Part shown: piece by piece, positions 48,801-59,545 of the stretch
Numbering within the stretch: the first letter of the stretch is position 1
Layout: every line of letters starts with the position of its first letter
NCBI GenBank assembly: GCA_029717555.1
Contig: JAMDHS010000042.1
Span: 120,341-184,340 of the forward strand
Direction of reading: 5' to 3'
Length of the DNA: 64,000 nt
Origin: Peribolospora baueri
Taxonomy: Eukaryota > Basidiomycota > Peribolosporomycetes > Peribolosporales > Peribolosporaceae
Made by a program: the position numbers and the translations under genes
The notes under the pieces: model-generated
Seen by the model: only the letters and a program-made list of their open reading frames with translations
Databases searched by the model: none
What the model was told of the DNA's origin: nothing

Positions 48801-49934
48801 GAAATTGAGCATTTCCGAGCTGCGTGACTGAAATCAAGCGTCGTTACAGGCAAGACGTACCAGGTCAACACGGAGAACATCCTATTTGTCTTGACGGGAG
48901 GTGAGCTCCGATTCGTCCGTTTGCGCCTGTCACATTGGGTCGGAAACTGATGCGCATCGGCGTCTCTCTTCGCTCACGTTCGCCACCAGCCTTCGTCGGC
49001 CTGGACAAACTGGTCCGCGACCGCGTCTCGCGCTCGTCAATCGGTTTCGGCGCGCACGTCCAAGACCGGGAGGACCTGTCGATCCGGGACGAACGGCTGT
49101 TCGCGAGCAACCCGTTCCTCTTCCGTCACACTTCCCCGGACGTTTCTTCGCGGGCCGCTAGTCGGACGCAGAAGGGCCAAGGCGGGAAGGAGGGGTGGGA
49201 GTCGGAACACGGACGCGCACATATGCTCGATCTTGTCGAACCCGCGGATCTAGTTTCTTATGGACTGATCCCAGAATGTGAGTGACGATGGCGATCCTTG
49301 GGTCATTTTCTGGACGGAACAGAGCCGAGTTGGCTGAGTGATATATATATATATATTTGGTTTCCTCTCTCATCGCGCTTCTTTAGTCGTCGGCAGGCTG
49401 CCCGTAGTCGCATCACTTCACTCCCTCTCCGAATCCGACCTCTTCAGAGTCTTAACCGAACCACGGAACGCGCTCGTGGCACAATACGAGTCGCTCTTTG
49501 CCTGCTCCTCCGTCCTCCTCCGCTTCACCTCTCTGGCGCTGCGCGAGATTGCCCATCAAGCGATTGCAAAAGAGACTGGCGCTCGCGGCCTACGTAGGAT
49601 CATGGAGAACTTACTTCTCGACGCCATGTACGCTGCGCCCGGGAGTGGCGTCTGGGGCGTCCTCGTGGACGAGGCGGCGGCGAAGGGCGAGAGGGAGGTG
49701 GGCATGTGCAGCCGCGGCCAGAAGTACCTGTTCTGGAACAAGCTCGAGGAAGAGGAAGCGCGCGAGCGTGATCGCGAGCGGGCCGCGCAGGGCGACCCGT
49801 CCGATGGTGACGATGGGCCGGGAGCGGCGGAGGATGGAGACAACTCGTCGGCGGAGCGTCAGCTGGAGAAGGAGGTGCGGCAGAGGGAGAGAGAGCGGGA
49901 GGAGAGGGCGCAAAGGAGAGCTGTCAGCGTCTAG
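45616..49934 (+). CDS. MCX1: Mitochondrial ClpX-type AAA+ unfoldase Mcx1, with large insertion
   Basis: Matrix AAA+ unfoldase of the ClpX family; yeast Mcx1 activates 5-aminolevulinate synthase by partial unfolding. Ten exons (45616-46096, 46213-46339, 46419-46987, 47086-47802, 48026-48106, 48245-48342, 48459-48783, 48850-48900, 48990-49277, 49387-49934) give 1094 residues. The N-terminus is Arg/Ser-rich (presequence), then low complexity. [20 protein letters not shown] and VYNHYTRVR begin the ClpX domain. About 410 disordered residues intervene before [15 protein letters not shown] (Walker A). Further blocks: [33 protein letters not shown] (Walker B), [37 protein letters not shown] (sensor region), [18 protein letters not shown] (sensor 2). 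No N-terminal zinc domain is seen. Another insertion is Gly/Ser-rich after residue 720. Confidence 0.93.
45776..45838 (+). repeat. In-frame TCA/TCG trinucleotide repeat (poly-Ser)
   Basis: Inside the first MCX1 exon, near-uninterrupted TCA units with some TCG, TTA and CCA encode a run of about 14 Ser residues shortly after the presequence. Confidence 0.85.
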
Positions 49935-50304
49935 ATCCGATTCCTTCTTTCCTCGAGACGCGTCCTGTAATTCTAGCCGTTCCCGTCTACATACATGACT
50001 GGCCTCTCTCTCCCCACGACAGCCACTTTCGGCCACTGGACAAGAATAGGGACTTTCATTGCGATCACGTGATGTAGTTCTACCCCGCACAGCGCTCGTT
50101 CCCCTTCATCCGCACGACCCGATCACTGCGATCACTCAGCACGGGGAGCCATTCTGTCTCCCTTCCACATCTGTTCCCTGTTCTTGCCTACCGCATATCC
50201 TTGATCCGTACAAGAAAGGCCTCTGGAGAGCATTCCTTAAAGGACCACCACCCATTGGCACTTGACTTTGAACCTGAGACGGAAGCGTGACGTTTGACGC
50301 CAAG
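49935..50304. promoter_or_regulatory. MCX1 3' region and promoter of the FMP46-like gene
   Basis: A 370 bp gap. It includes GATCACGTGATG at 50065-50076, a palindromic CACGTG site flanked by GAT/ATG like the one between PRP2 and CRD1. No gene seen. Confidence 0.45.
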
Positions 50305-51107
50305 ATGTCGATCAGGTACCATCGGGGCGTTCCCATCGTCACCCTCTTGTGAGTTCGCTCATCACCCTGGACCCCTCACTGCCAGAGATCATCCACTATC
50401 ATGTCAGTCTACTGTTGGGTCAGCGGGCCGACGGTCTGCTTCCTTCATTTTCCCGCGGCGAAACCCCACCCGATCGCAGCCATGACCCCGCCTCTCCCGC
50501 CTCCCAACAGGTCCTCCGCCTCCTCCAGTCAGCCCTCTCCCGCCCCTCCTCCCAAACTCTGCACGATGCGGCGACGAAGGACACGCCGGTGATCGATGAT
50601 GGACCGTTGGACATTCGTCTGGAGGTTAACGATAAGAGTCAGACGCCGCCGACGAGCGACCAGATGAGGAGCATCGCCTCCTATCTCAGGGAGCCGCCTA
50701 GCGCCAAGATGCGTGCCGCCGCTGGGATTGGCGTGAATGGCCCGGAGAGGGGTGGAAGTGAGGTCGGGGGTGCGAGCGCCGCGACGGCTGGGGATAGTGC
50801 GCCATCGGCTGGGACGGCTTCGGGCAAAGGCGGAACGAGTGGCGCGGCGGCAGCCATCGACGCCACTTCCGCATCGCCTCCTACGTCAAACGATCCCTCC
50901 CCGGGAGGACTGGCAGGCCATCTGGCACCTCACCAGGCCGGTAGCATGTCTTCCATTCGGTATCCCATCGTGGTGGATTGGGAAGGAGGTAGAGCGGCGA
51001 CCGACTTGGAGGGCGTGCAGGCCATGTTGCAGAGGTTGAGGGAGGAGCAGAGCAAAGAGAAGGCGAGAAGAAAGAGCGGTGCCGGATGGACATGCGATGT
51101 GATGTGA
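50305..51107 (+). CDS. FMP46-like thioredoxin-fold protein (DUF1687 type)
   Basis: Two exons (50305-50348 and 50480-51107) give 223 residues. The join produces YHRGVPIVTLFHDPASPASQ followed by QVLRLLQSAL, a thioredoxin-like beta-alpha start in which the usual redox Cys positions carry Ser/Ala. It then has LDIRLEVNDKSQTPPTSDQM, a long Gly/Ala/Ser-rich insertion and the family end YPIVVDWEGGRAATDLEGVQ. This pattern resembles fungal FMP46-like mitochondrial proteins of unknown function. Splicing removes a 131-base intron with good sites; without it, the N-terminal motif is lost. No strong presequence is visible. The family name is inferred from memory of the pattern and was not checked by search. 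Confidence 0.7.
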
Positions 51108-51269
51108 GCACGTCGGGGGAGGGGCATGTCGCAATGAGAATGAAGCCGAAAGCACCGGGCCTTGCTTCCTTCCCGTGCAGACGTTCTTTGCACACGAATC
51201 ACGACGCGGCGCGACTTTTCGACAAAGCGTGATAAAGCGCGACGACGGCCTGGCTGATGCTTCCCTGAT

Positions 51270-52345
51270 CAAGCGAGGACGACAACTAAATCAAATGGTA
51301 CCAATACCCTTCCAAACATCGTGAGGAAGACGTCCAGACCCCAGCGCACGAACGACGAGCATTCCTTGAGGTCGATGTCGAGGGAATATATGAGGGATGT
51401 CACCACCGCACCTACGGTGAAGGCCATGCATGACTCCCAGGCCGGCGCCCATAGCCCACACTCCGAAGTCAATTTCCGTGCGGAGCCTGCCCTGGCAGGA
51501 GATGATGAATGAGATTCCCCAGACGATGACGGCCGAGGCTAGAACTGCGACTGGACATGCGAACAAACGATGTATGTGCACTGGGAACAAGGAAACAATA
51601 ACCAGAGACGAAAGAAAGGGAACGGCTCACCACCAGAGTGGAGTCGATCCTTGCACTCCTCCGTGAGCCTCGTCCGGTGCGCACGGGCCAGGCCCGCCCT
51701 GGCGTATGGACGGAGTACGACCTCCGGTGGGAATGAGACTCACCAGCAGATATGGCTTCCAGATTGTCACGCTCAGAGGTCCACTGCTGCAATGATTTTT
51801 ATCCCTAGCACGGACACCAGGGATTACGAAGGCCTCCTGTGTGATGACGACGCGACGCGACGCCGCTATGTCAGTCATATAGGTTGACGTATGTATGCTG
51901 CCGACCAGCGCAAGGCCAGAGCGCACGTACTCATACGTAGTAGTCATACTTCCACTCCAGTTCCTTTCTGAAGAGACCGTTGCCGTCGGCACCATGTTTT
52001 TACCGTCGTGTACAAGGTGATGAGCTGGCCGTGTTCAGCTCCTACTCTCTTGCTCCGGCAAGGAGCCAGCGAAACTCTTCGCGAAGTCCCCGGACCAGGT
52101 CGAGCAGTCTGGGTTCGAAATGATCAATGTTGAACAAGGCGAGCGGCCGAGGGGCAGAAATGACAGAGAAGATTGGTTATGGAGAGGATTTGGCAAAAGA
52201 AAGAACGGCAAGGAACGCTCGTTACCGCATAACAGTGTCAAAAGATGCCTATGCTGGCATTCGGAGGCACTGTACCGATCAGGGACGGGGGTGAGCTCGT
52301 CGCCGGTGTGGATGCGAGCCCACTTATGATCGCGCACGGCTAGGA
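51270..52345 (-). other. Unresolved minus-strand gene-like region with membrane-type segments
   Basis: Several exon-like pieces lie on the minus strand. One near 52343-52281 reads VRDHKWARIHTGDELTPVPD between a CTTCCTAG acceptor and a GTACAG donor, and it can continue to LLDLVRGLREEFRWLLAG (ending near 52046). Another reads GADGNGLFRKELEWKYDYY, ending at a GTATGAGT donor near 51946. Near 51590-51270 are hydrophobic segments (LASAVIVWGISFIISC, then in another frame MAFTVGAVVTSLIYSLDIDL) with VRWGLDVFLTMFGRV before a stop near 51270. I could not chain these in one phase. They could be one or two real genes with introns I misjudge, or a decayed gene. No family is recognised. Confidence 0.35.
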
Positions 52346-52662
52346 AGAGCCACTATGAGCGAGCGAAGGAAGGAGCAAGGAGAGCGAAATGAAGAGGCGG
52401 CAGGATCGGGTTTGGCTTCCCTATTCCGTCGTTGCCATTGGCTATGTAGACAAGAACAGCCAAGTCAATGTAATTTAAGACCCCGTGAGGGTTCGTGTCC
52501 CTCTCCTTCTGCTGTGAGCCAGCAGACTTCAATCCGATCTGAATCGACTTGCTCGTCTACCGCTTTCTCTATTCCCAGCCGCCTCGTGGCGAGGCCATAA
52601 TGACATACGAGCGAATGTATGTCGTTTCGACAAATCATAAAACCGCGCACACCGCCGTGAGG
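52346..52662. other. Gap downstream of the W-repeat gene
   Basis: About 320 bp containing the 3' UTR of the minus-strand repeat gene. A tRNA-like GAGGGTTCGTGTCCCTC hairpin is present near 52486-52504, but no cloverleaf can be completed around it. Confidence 0.4.
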
Positions 52663-55533
52663 TCAGTCAAAACCCCAAGCGGCAGCCTCGTCATCCTCTT
52701 CGTCCTTCGATGAGGCTGTTTCCATCCCGCCTTGCCTAGGTCCTGTGACTTCGGTAGCTTTCCCAGCGGCATCACCGATAGGATGAGCATGCGGAGCATG
52801 CGCACTTTCCTCATGTCCAGCCCCGTCCAGATCCCACGCTGCACCCTCGTCATTCACCGTTGCCGCCGCCGCTTCCCGATCCTCCTCAGACGTGCGGATT
52901 GGCCTCGCGGACAAGTCGAAGTCATCAAGAAGCTCACTTTCGTCCAGACCCCATGCGGCGCCCTCGTCCTCCTCCTCTACGGCCGCTTGCGCTGTTCGCT
53001 GGACACCTGCCGTGCGAGCTTCTCCAGGTGAGACGGAAGGCGGATGTTGCCGATTGCTTTGTCCCTGAACGTCATCGTCATCCACATCCCGGGCTGGCCT
53101 ATCATTGTCCGCGTTCGTCACAGCCTGCTCTGGTGCAGCGGGCAGACTGGGAGGCTGGACGTACGGGTATTCTTGAACTTCAGCATCGTCCAATTCCCAT
53201 GCTCTGTCCCCGCCATCGGTATGCTCCACAGCCTGCTCCGCTTCAGCAAATGGACCTGAAGGCTGAAAGTGGAAGCTGTCCGGAGCTTTAGCTTCGTCGA
53301 AATTCCAAGTCGCACCCTCGTTCTCCACTTCTCCCACGGCCGCTACATTTTCACGGTCAGACGCGGTGGCTTGCTGAGCAGGCCGCCGGTGTGGACGCTG
53401 AGCGTGCGCCTCGTCTTCTTCGTCCAGGTCCCAAGCTGTGCCATCCTCCTCCACCTCTCCCTCGGCGGCTACCTCTGCCATTTCACGGTCAGACGCGATG
53501 GCTTGCTGAGCAGGATGTTGGTGTAAACTCTGAGCATGCGCCTCGTTTTGGAGACCGGATTCGTCCAGGTCCCAAGCTGTGCCTTCGTCCTCCTCTATGG
53601 CTGGGATTTCCTGGCCGAAACCCTGAAGCGCAACATCGTCCAGATCCCACGCTGCATCATCTTTATCCTTCATCTCCGCCTCCGCGACAGGTATCCTTCC
53701 GTCACGGACTTCGACGATTTGTTGAGTAGCTGGGCTAGATAGTTGAGGATGCTGCACGTGCCCCTCGTGAACTCCATCTTCGTCCAGGCCCCAGGCTGCG
53801 TCATCGTCCGCCACCTTTTCCGTCGTCGGTTGTTCTTCCAAACTTTCGTTGATGACCACTGTCGGTTGCTCAGCAGAGGGGGCGACATGCTGACCCTGGA
53901 AGACGGTCGGCGTTACAGCCTGCTTATCGTCCCATGCTTCACCCTCACCCTCCTTCTCCTCTCCGGCAACTGTCGCTTCTACCCCTTCGTTAGCGAAGGC
54001 AGTGGCATCCTGATCAAAGCCGTCCGAACGTGTGTGATGCTTGGTAACACTCGGAGAGACAGACTCGTGCAGATCCCATGCCGAAGCTTCATGCTCTTCT
54101 TCCCTCCTCGCTCCCTCGCCGTGTTCACCTGCAAACGAGGTGAAGTTTTGAAGGGACGGATTGGTAGGGGGCACGTCCGAACCTTCCTGAGGCCCAGACT
54201 TGCCCAAATCCCATGGTATGTCCTTGTTGCTGTCCCGTTCCAATATTGATTCTGCCCGTTCGATATCAGCGGTAGCGAGCGGGACTAGAGACTGGGCCTG
54301 CTCAGTAGTAATGCCCTGAAGAGGTGGACTGGGAAGGCCAACTTGCAAGGCTGATTTTGCTCCAGACCCGGCCTCCACTTCGAGGTTCCACGCATCGACA
54401 TCGACCTCCTCCGCTGGCAGAGCCGCCCATGCCGGCTTGTCACTCGTGTGGTCGATTTTCCGAGTAGACGGGCTAGGAAGCCGAACATTGTAGGGGTGAG
54501 TATTTGCCTGGTGCAGGTCCCACGCTGTCGCCTCGTCCTCCTTCTCCTGCACCAATGCCTCCTCGGCCCCTTCGTCACCGGTCGCCATAACTGGCTGAGT
54601 AGGGAGTACGTGAAGACTCGCCTCAGACTCAGCGTCATCCAGATTCCACGCTGCGTCGTCCTGGTCGTCCGCCTCTTTCGCCGGTCCTGCTGCTGCCCGC
54701 TCGTCTTCATTGGTGGTGACTGGCTGGACAAAGGGACGGCCAGGAGGTGGAGAATGTTCGAAATGTGACGTCTGGTCTTTGTACTGCGTCCATTCAGGTG
54801 CCGCGGCGTAGTTGACGGAAGCGGGTCTCTGCGGGCTTTGCTCCTTGGGCTCGTCATCGTCACGCCTCGCCGCTTCGCCACGTCCCGCAAAGTCTAATTC
54901 CGGCTTCCTCGACTCTGATCGCCAAGAAGGACTTTGGGATGGAGACTCATGTACGATCTTTGGTAGAGCACTTCGATCCCTCTCCGGAGTTCGCGGGTCG
55001 AAGGTCACGGACCGAGGTCTCTGCGGACTTCCCTGCGCTCCAGCAGCCTCAACATCTACCCGATATGGGACGTCCTGACCTGTCTCTTCCTGCTCCTTCC
55101 CCACCGTTTCGATGAGAGCACATCCCAGGCCCACGCCTTGCTCAACCTCCTCTGCCCTGCTCTTGACAGATTCAATCCGCCTTCCGAGCTCTTCCACTTG
55201 AGTGCGGCCTTGCCTCTTTTCGAGATCTTCCGGTGCTCCGCGAAAGTTGGAGACAGCATTCCTGGCCGAAGATATGAATGCCCGAGACAGCCTGAGAGAA
55301 GACTCTAGCTCTGGAGCTCCGGGGCTTTTCAGGGTTGTGGACGAACCCTTAGGGATGAGAGAGAGGAATTCTGAAGATGAGAGGGAGACGGGCGCTTGAG
55401 GAGACTGCAGAGCTTGAGGGAAGGGGGCGAAAAAGTTCGGAGGGAGGCAAGACAAGTCTGATGCTATCTGAGATACTGATAGCTGAGGATTTGAGGCCTC
55501 CTTGGCCTTCCTTGAGGAGACCGTCGCGGCCAT
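52663..55533 (-). CDS. Large acidic protein with about fifteen AWDLD-type tryptophan motifs
   Basis: One uninterrupted frame of 956 residues from ATG at 55533 to TGA at 52663; about 40 more in-frame codons lie upstream without ATG. An N-terminal region (residues about 1-150) looks helical, with QVEELGRRIESVKSRAEEVE as probable coiled coil. The remainder is disordered, acidic and repetitive: every 25-60 residues an acidic cluster is followed by AW[DNGE][LF][DEH]. Examples are DDAAWNLDD, EDEGTAWDLDE, DDAAWDLDD, GDRAWELDD and EEEDEGAAWGLDE. One copy has lost the Trp (PARDVDD). The protein ends exactly with a motif (EAAAWGFD-stop). Acidic Trp motifs bind coat subunits in some trafficking proteins (for example the Dsl1 acidic loop binding COPI), and the N-terminal helix vaguely recalls Dsl1/ZW10, but no family assignment is safe. 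Confidence 0.8.
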   Translation of the reverse strand: MAATVSSRKAKEASNPQLSVSQIASDLSCLPPNFFAPFPQALQSPQAPVSLSSSEFLSLIPKGSSTTLKSPGAPELESSLRLSRAFISSARNAVSNFRGAPEDLEKRQGRTQVEELGRRIESVKSRAEEVEQGVGLGCALIETVGKEQEETGQDVPYRVDVEAAGAQGSPQRPRSVTFDPRTPERDRSALPKIVHESPSQSPSWRSESRKPELDFAGRGEAARRDDDEPKEQSPQRPASVNYAAAPEWTQYKDQTSHFEHSPPPGRPFVQPVTTNEDERAAAGPAKEADDQDDAAWNLDDAESEASLHVLPTQPVMATGDEGAEEALVQEKEDEATAWDLHQANTHPYNVRLPSPSTRKIDHTSDKPAWAALPAEEVDVDAWNLEVEAGSGAKSALQVGLPSPPLQGITTEQAQSLVPLATADIERAESILERDSNKDIPWDLGKSGPQEGSDVPPTNPSLQNFTSFAGEHGEGARREEEHEASAWDLHESVSPSVTKHHTRSDGFDQDATAFANEGVEATVAGEEKEGEGEAWDDKQAVTPTVFQGQHVAPSAEQPTVVINESLEEQPTTEKVADDDAAWGLDEDGVHEGHVQHPQLSSPATQQIVEVRDGRIPVAEAEMKDKDDAAWDLDDVALQGFGQEIPAIEEDEGTAWDLDESGLQNEAHAQSLHQHPAQQAIASDREMAEVAAEGEVEEDGTAWDLDEEDEAHAQRPHRRPAQQATASDRENVAAVGEVENEGATWNFDEAKAPDSFHFQPSGPFAEAEQAVEHTDGGDRAWELDDAEVQEYPYVQPPSLPAAPEQAVTNADNDRPARDVDDDDVQGQSNRQHPPSVSPGEARTAGVQRTAQAAVEEEDEGAAWGLDESELLDDFDLSARPIRTSEEDREAAAATVNDEGAAWDLDGAGHEESAHAPHAHPIGDAAGKATEVTGPRQGGMETASSKDEEDDEAAAWGFD
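53347..53590. repeat. Near-identical 132-bp tandem units inside the W-repeat gene
   Basis: TTTCACGGTCAGACGCGGTG at 53349 recurs almost unchanged at 53481. GTCCAGGTCCCAAGCTGTGC recurs at the matching distance (about 53424 and 53566, the second copy offset by a small indel). The 132-base shift equals 44 codons, so the duplication keeps frame. Confidence 0.75.
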
Positions 55534-55866
55534 GCTTGTTTCTTGGGAGCTGTCGTCACCGTGGTGCCAGCGAGGCCTTTTGAACACAAGTTCGGTCAGA
55601 TCGGACCCGCTGTGAGCAGTCGAGTAAGCAGCTCTTCGCTGGACAATCCCCACCCACCTAGCTTAGATTTACAATGAGTACGCTGCCTCCCAGAGTATTG
55701 AGCACGGTCGGACAGTGGATAAGTACGAGGAAATGGACCAGCTGGCACGACAACGGAGACGTCGACTAACGGACCCTAATGGAAATATAACGGTCACGTG
55801 CCTGACGTCGATTAATTCGACATGCGATCGCAAGTTCCTCCACCACCGTCTCCCCTGCTCACCACC
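55534..55866. promoter_or_regulatory. Divergent region between the W-repeat gene and TAH18
   Basis: A 333 bp region between the two start codons. It contains GGTCACGTGCC near 55790, another CACGTG site, and an in-frame upstream ATG for TAH18 at 55822. Part of it is open in frame with the repeat gene and may belong to that gene's first exon. Confidence 0.45.
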
Positions 55867-58800
55867 ATGAGTAGACCAGCGGACGTCGCTCAGAATAGTT
55901 CAGCTCAGACCTCCGACACTTCCTCTGTACATGCTGCTCTACTGCCACTGTCCGTCCTTGCGCTTTCGGATTCGTCTGATGCCGCACAAGCGTCGCGATC
56001 GCCCAACGGGACACTAGGTGCTGCCTCCGCCGATACATCTTCCTCTTCTGGCAGAGACCCTTTGACGAACCTCAATCATTCCGCTCAAGCTTCCTATCCC
56101 GCGGCAACGGAGTCTGAATTAGAGGAGGTGGCGGGTGGCAGTGGCACCTTTGCTTCGCGCTCTCTGTGCATTCTGTATGGCTCGCAGACAGGTAACGCGC
56201 AGGACGTGGCGGAGCGCGTGGCTCGAGAAGCCACGAGACGGAGGTTCGAGGTGCGGTGTCAGGCCATGGACGACTATGACAAGGTGAGCGGATCAATATG
56301 AGCCAGCAGGGGAAACGAGAGACTACGTACAGGTCATTCGCGTGGACAGGACCTGAAGTCGGCTTTATCTGATAAGCGCATTGAACGTCGGAAGACGAAG
56401 ACGTTGATGGATTCGGCGCATCATAGCCGCCTTCGTAACGCGCACTTCGTTAATATTATATTCTTCCCGAATTCGCTTCACAACAGTCTCTCCTCATAGA
56501 CGAGCCCCTAGTTGTATTCGTCCTTTCCACAACCGGCCAAGGCGACGCTCCGTCGAACATGCTTCGCTTCTGGCGGTTTCTCCTCCGACGGGATCTGCCC
56601 AGCGACATCCTCTCTGACCTGCGGTACGCGATCTTTGGACTTGGCGACACGAGCTATCCGAGGTACTGTTGGCCTGCCAGAAGATTGGATAAGCGGCTAG
56701 TTCAGCTGGGAGCACAGGCCGTCGTAGAGAGGGGCGAAGCGGACGATCAGCACTACTTGGGGTGGGTGGGTCGATGATTGCTATACAAAGTTGTTTTTCC
56801 TTTTTCTCACATAGGCGTCACATCTTCCTTCTGTAGCATCGACGGCGCGCTTGATCCGTGGCTCGTCTCTCTGTGGTCCCGATTATCCCAGCTTTATCCT
56901 CTGCCCGAAGGTGTCCAGCCGATACCAGACTCCGAGGTTTTGCCGCCTCGTGTCCACCTGCGCCTCCCAATGCTTGACTCCGACTCCAATCTCTGCAACC
57001 TTCGTTCCCGACCCGCCACCCCAGAACTCTCTTTCGCACCTAAGACTGGTTCAAGTCTTGTCAACGGTGGGCCGACGGCCCTTCCTCCAACCCCGCGCTC
57101 TTCCACCCGTGGAACGCCTGGTACCCCTATGACAGTCGATGGTCGTCCGGACACAGAAGGTGCACACGACCACCTGGAGAGGCCGACCCCTCCTGAGGGC
57201 ATGCGCTGGGCCGTCGTCAAGGAGAACAGAAGGATCACTGCGCGGGATTGGACGCAGGACGTTCGCCATGTCGAGCTGCAGCTAGAAGGAACTGAGTGAG
57301 TATGCAGTGTCTGATTTAAGATAATTGCCCGGGAGCACGGGGTCGTGCTCATCGCTCCACCAATTTTCCCCTCATAGCCACCGACCAGGGGACGTCGCGT
57401 CTCTGCGGCCGGAGAACATGCCAGCGGACGTCGAGCGTTTACTGGAAACCCTCGGTCATGCGGACGTCGCGGACGTGCCATTAGATCTTCAATTGCTCGA
57501 CTTTAGTGAGTTTCGTAGACACAGGTTGAGTTTTGCAGGTGCTGGGCGTGTCTGACCTTACCTGAGCTTGACTGCCCTCATTCCTCTAGACCGGCCCCTC
57601 CCCAGATACTTCCCCCACCGACCAACCCTTCGTTATCTGTTCACTCGCTACTTTGACGCCTTCAGCGTTCCGCGCCGGTCTTTCTTTGAATGGATCAGGT
57701 ACTTTGCCAAAGACGACGTGGAGAGAGAGAAGCTGGAGGAGTTTTGCAGCGCCGAAGGGCAGGTAAGCGTTGAGAGTCGTTGAGGCCTTTCCCTTTCAGT
57801 GTGGTCTCTGAACCTTCTTCGTCTTCTGCTTCTGCGCACGCGCACAAGGACGAGCTATACCAGTACGCCCATCGGGTGCGCCGAACGATAGCCGAGGTCC
57901 TCGACGAGTTCCACTCGGTCGACATCCCGCTCGACTACCTCTTTGACGTTTTCCCTGAGATTAGGCCACGGCAGTTTAGCATATCTAACAGCCCGAAGGT
58001 GCGTGTCCGGGCCACCGGTCGGTTCCGCTCTGGGGTCGTCCGCTTTGGAGCCGTTCATCTCCACTCACGTACATTCCTTCTTTTAAGATGTACCCGGATC
58101 TTGTGCACCTTACGGTGGCCATTGTCAAGTACAAGACCAAGCTCAAATTACCGAGGCGAGGCGTTTGCACCACATGGATCGCCCAGTTGAAGCCGGGTGA
58201 GCAGGTGGTCGTGCGGTCTCTAGGTCCTGGGATGAAGGATGTCGGCTGATTGTTCCATTTCCGCCGTTCCCGACATCGGCTTGTCTCGCCCAGGCGATCG
58301 CATCCCTATCGGCATCGAATCCGGGACGATGCACCTCCCTGCGTCAGCCCAGACGCCAGTGGTGCTCATAGGTCCGGGAACGGGCGTCGCTCCCATGCGC
58401 GCCTTCCTCCAGGACCGTTTTTCCTCTGGCTCGCTCGCCCCTTCCAACCTCCTCTTCCCCGGCTGCAGGAAAAGCGCGTGCGACTTTCACTACGCGGAGG
58501 AGTGGAAGGCATACGCCGTGGAGGAGCCGAGGCGGTTGAGGTACCATCTGGCTGCGAGCAGGGATCAGGAGGAGAAGGTGTACGTGCAGGATAAGATCAG
58601 GGAGTACGCCGACGAGGTGTGGGATGTTGTGGGCGTCCGAGGAGGCAGCGTTTACATCTCCGGGTGAGCGTCTCGGTGCCTGCTCCTGCCTGATCAGACT
58701 GGGTCTTGTCTCATCACTCCTTTCTTTCTTTCCTCTTTGAACGCGACATGCCCTGCCCTTCCGCCGCAGCTCATCGGGAAAAATGCCGGAAGGAGTACGA

Positions 58801-58914
58801 GCGGCGCTATGTGACGTCTTGCAGTCCCGAGGGGGCATGAGCGCCGACGAGGCAGAGCGGTACCTAATCGAGATGGAGTCTGCGAGACGGCTGCAAGAGG
58901 AGTGTTGGAGCTGA
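55867..58914 (+). CDS. TAH18: NADPH-dependent diflavin reductase Tah18/NDOR1
   Basis: Electron donor of cytosolic iron-sulfur assembly: NADPH to FAD to FMN to the Fe-S protein Dre2. Nine exons (55867-56283, 56487-56761, 56837-57295, 57378-57505, 57590-57762, 57849-57998, 58088-58196, 58294-58663, 58770-58914) sum to 741 residues. It has a disordered N-terminal extension of about 100 residues, then the flavodoxin domain (CILYGSQTGNAQDVAERVAR, VVFVLSTTGQGDAPSN, FGLGDTSYPRYCWPA, ADDQHYLG). Next come the connecting and FAD domain (RYLFTRYFDAFSVPRRSFF, RPRQFSISNSPK, RGVCTTWIAQLKPGD) and the NADPH domain (VVLIGPGTGVAPMRAFLQDR, VYISGSSGKMPEGV). The C-terminus EECWS ends with the aromatic-type residue typical for these reductases. 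A 15-codon longer start at 55822 is possible. Confidence 0.94.
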
Positions 58915-59545
58915 AATGGTCGATAAGAAGGAGAGAGGGAGGGAGAGGGAGGGAGGAAAAAGACGATGCGATGCTATGCGGGTCGTGCGCGAAACACATA
59001 TGTAGTGTCCTTCCTTCCTTCCTTTCTTTCTTTCTTTCTTTATGCAAGCATGTATGTACTCGAGCCAAAACGGCCGCCGAGCACGGACGGGCGTCTGAAG
59101 ATGATCCATCCCAATCCGATCGCTAACTTGACATGACCGTACCTAATAAGACCGTCGGACGACGGCCCACTCGAATCCTTGAATCCTCCCTCTCGTCCGA
59201 CGGCTCTCTACGTTATCAAACGTACCCGGCCATCCTCGAACGAGTTCGAGTTCGAGTTCGCCGCCGCGGTAAGCGGCAACTCGGGTTTTCGCTCACATCG
59301 GTCGTTTCAACAGCTCGTTCCAGTCCATTCCAATCCATTCCAGTCCAATCTACTCCATTCCTCGCTTGCACGGGAAAGACGACGGCTCATGTATGCACAC
59401 GCACTGGTATGTCCCATGGGACTGGCCACACATCCATCCACACGGGCTTCCCATCTCATCCATGTGCCAAGCTTCGCTTCGCTTCGCAAACGACAAAACC
59501 CTTCCACCATGCCATGCTCTGCGCTTCGGATCGATCCAGACGCGC
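58915..59545. other. Convergent 3' regions of TAH18 and the MAPEG gene, with repeats
   Basis: About 630 bp with no gene. It contains CTTCCTTCCTTCCTTTCTTTCTTTC at about 59009-59040. A degenerate CCATTCCAGT decamer array (about 59318-59360) has units such as CAGTCCATTC, CAATCCATTC and CAGTCCAATC. Confidence 0.5.
59009..59041. repeat. CTTC/CTTT microsatellite
   Basis: CTTC units pass into CTTT units over about 33 bases. Confidence 0.85.

Noticed and set aside
52440-52520. Possible tRNA with T-arm GAGGG-TTCGTGT-CCCTC
   Set aside because: The T loop lacks the near-invariant A58, and no acceptor, D or anticodon arms can be completed upstream at a normal distance.
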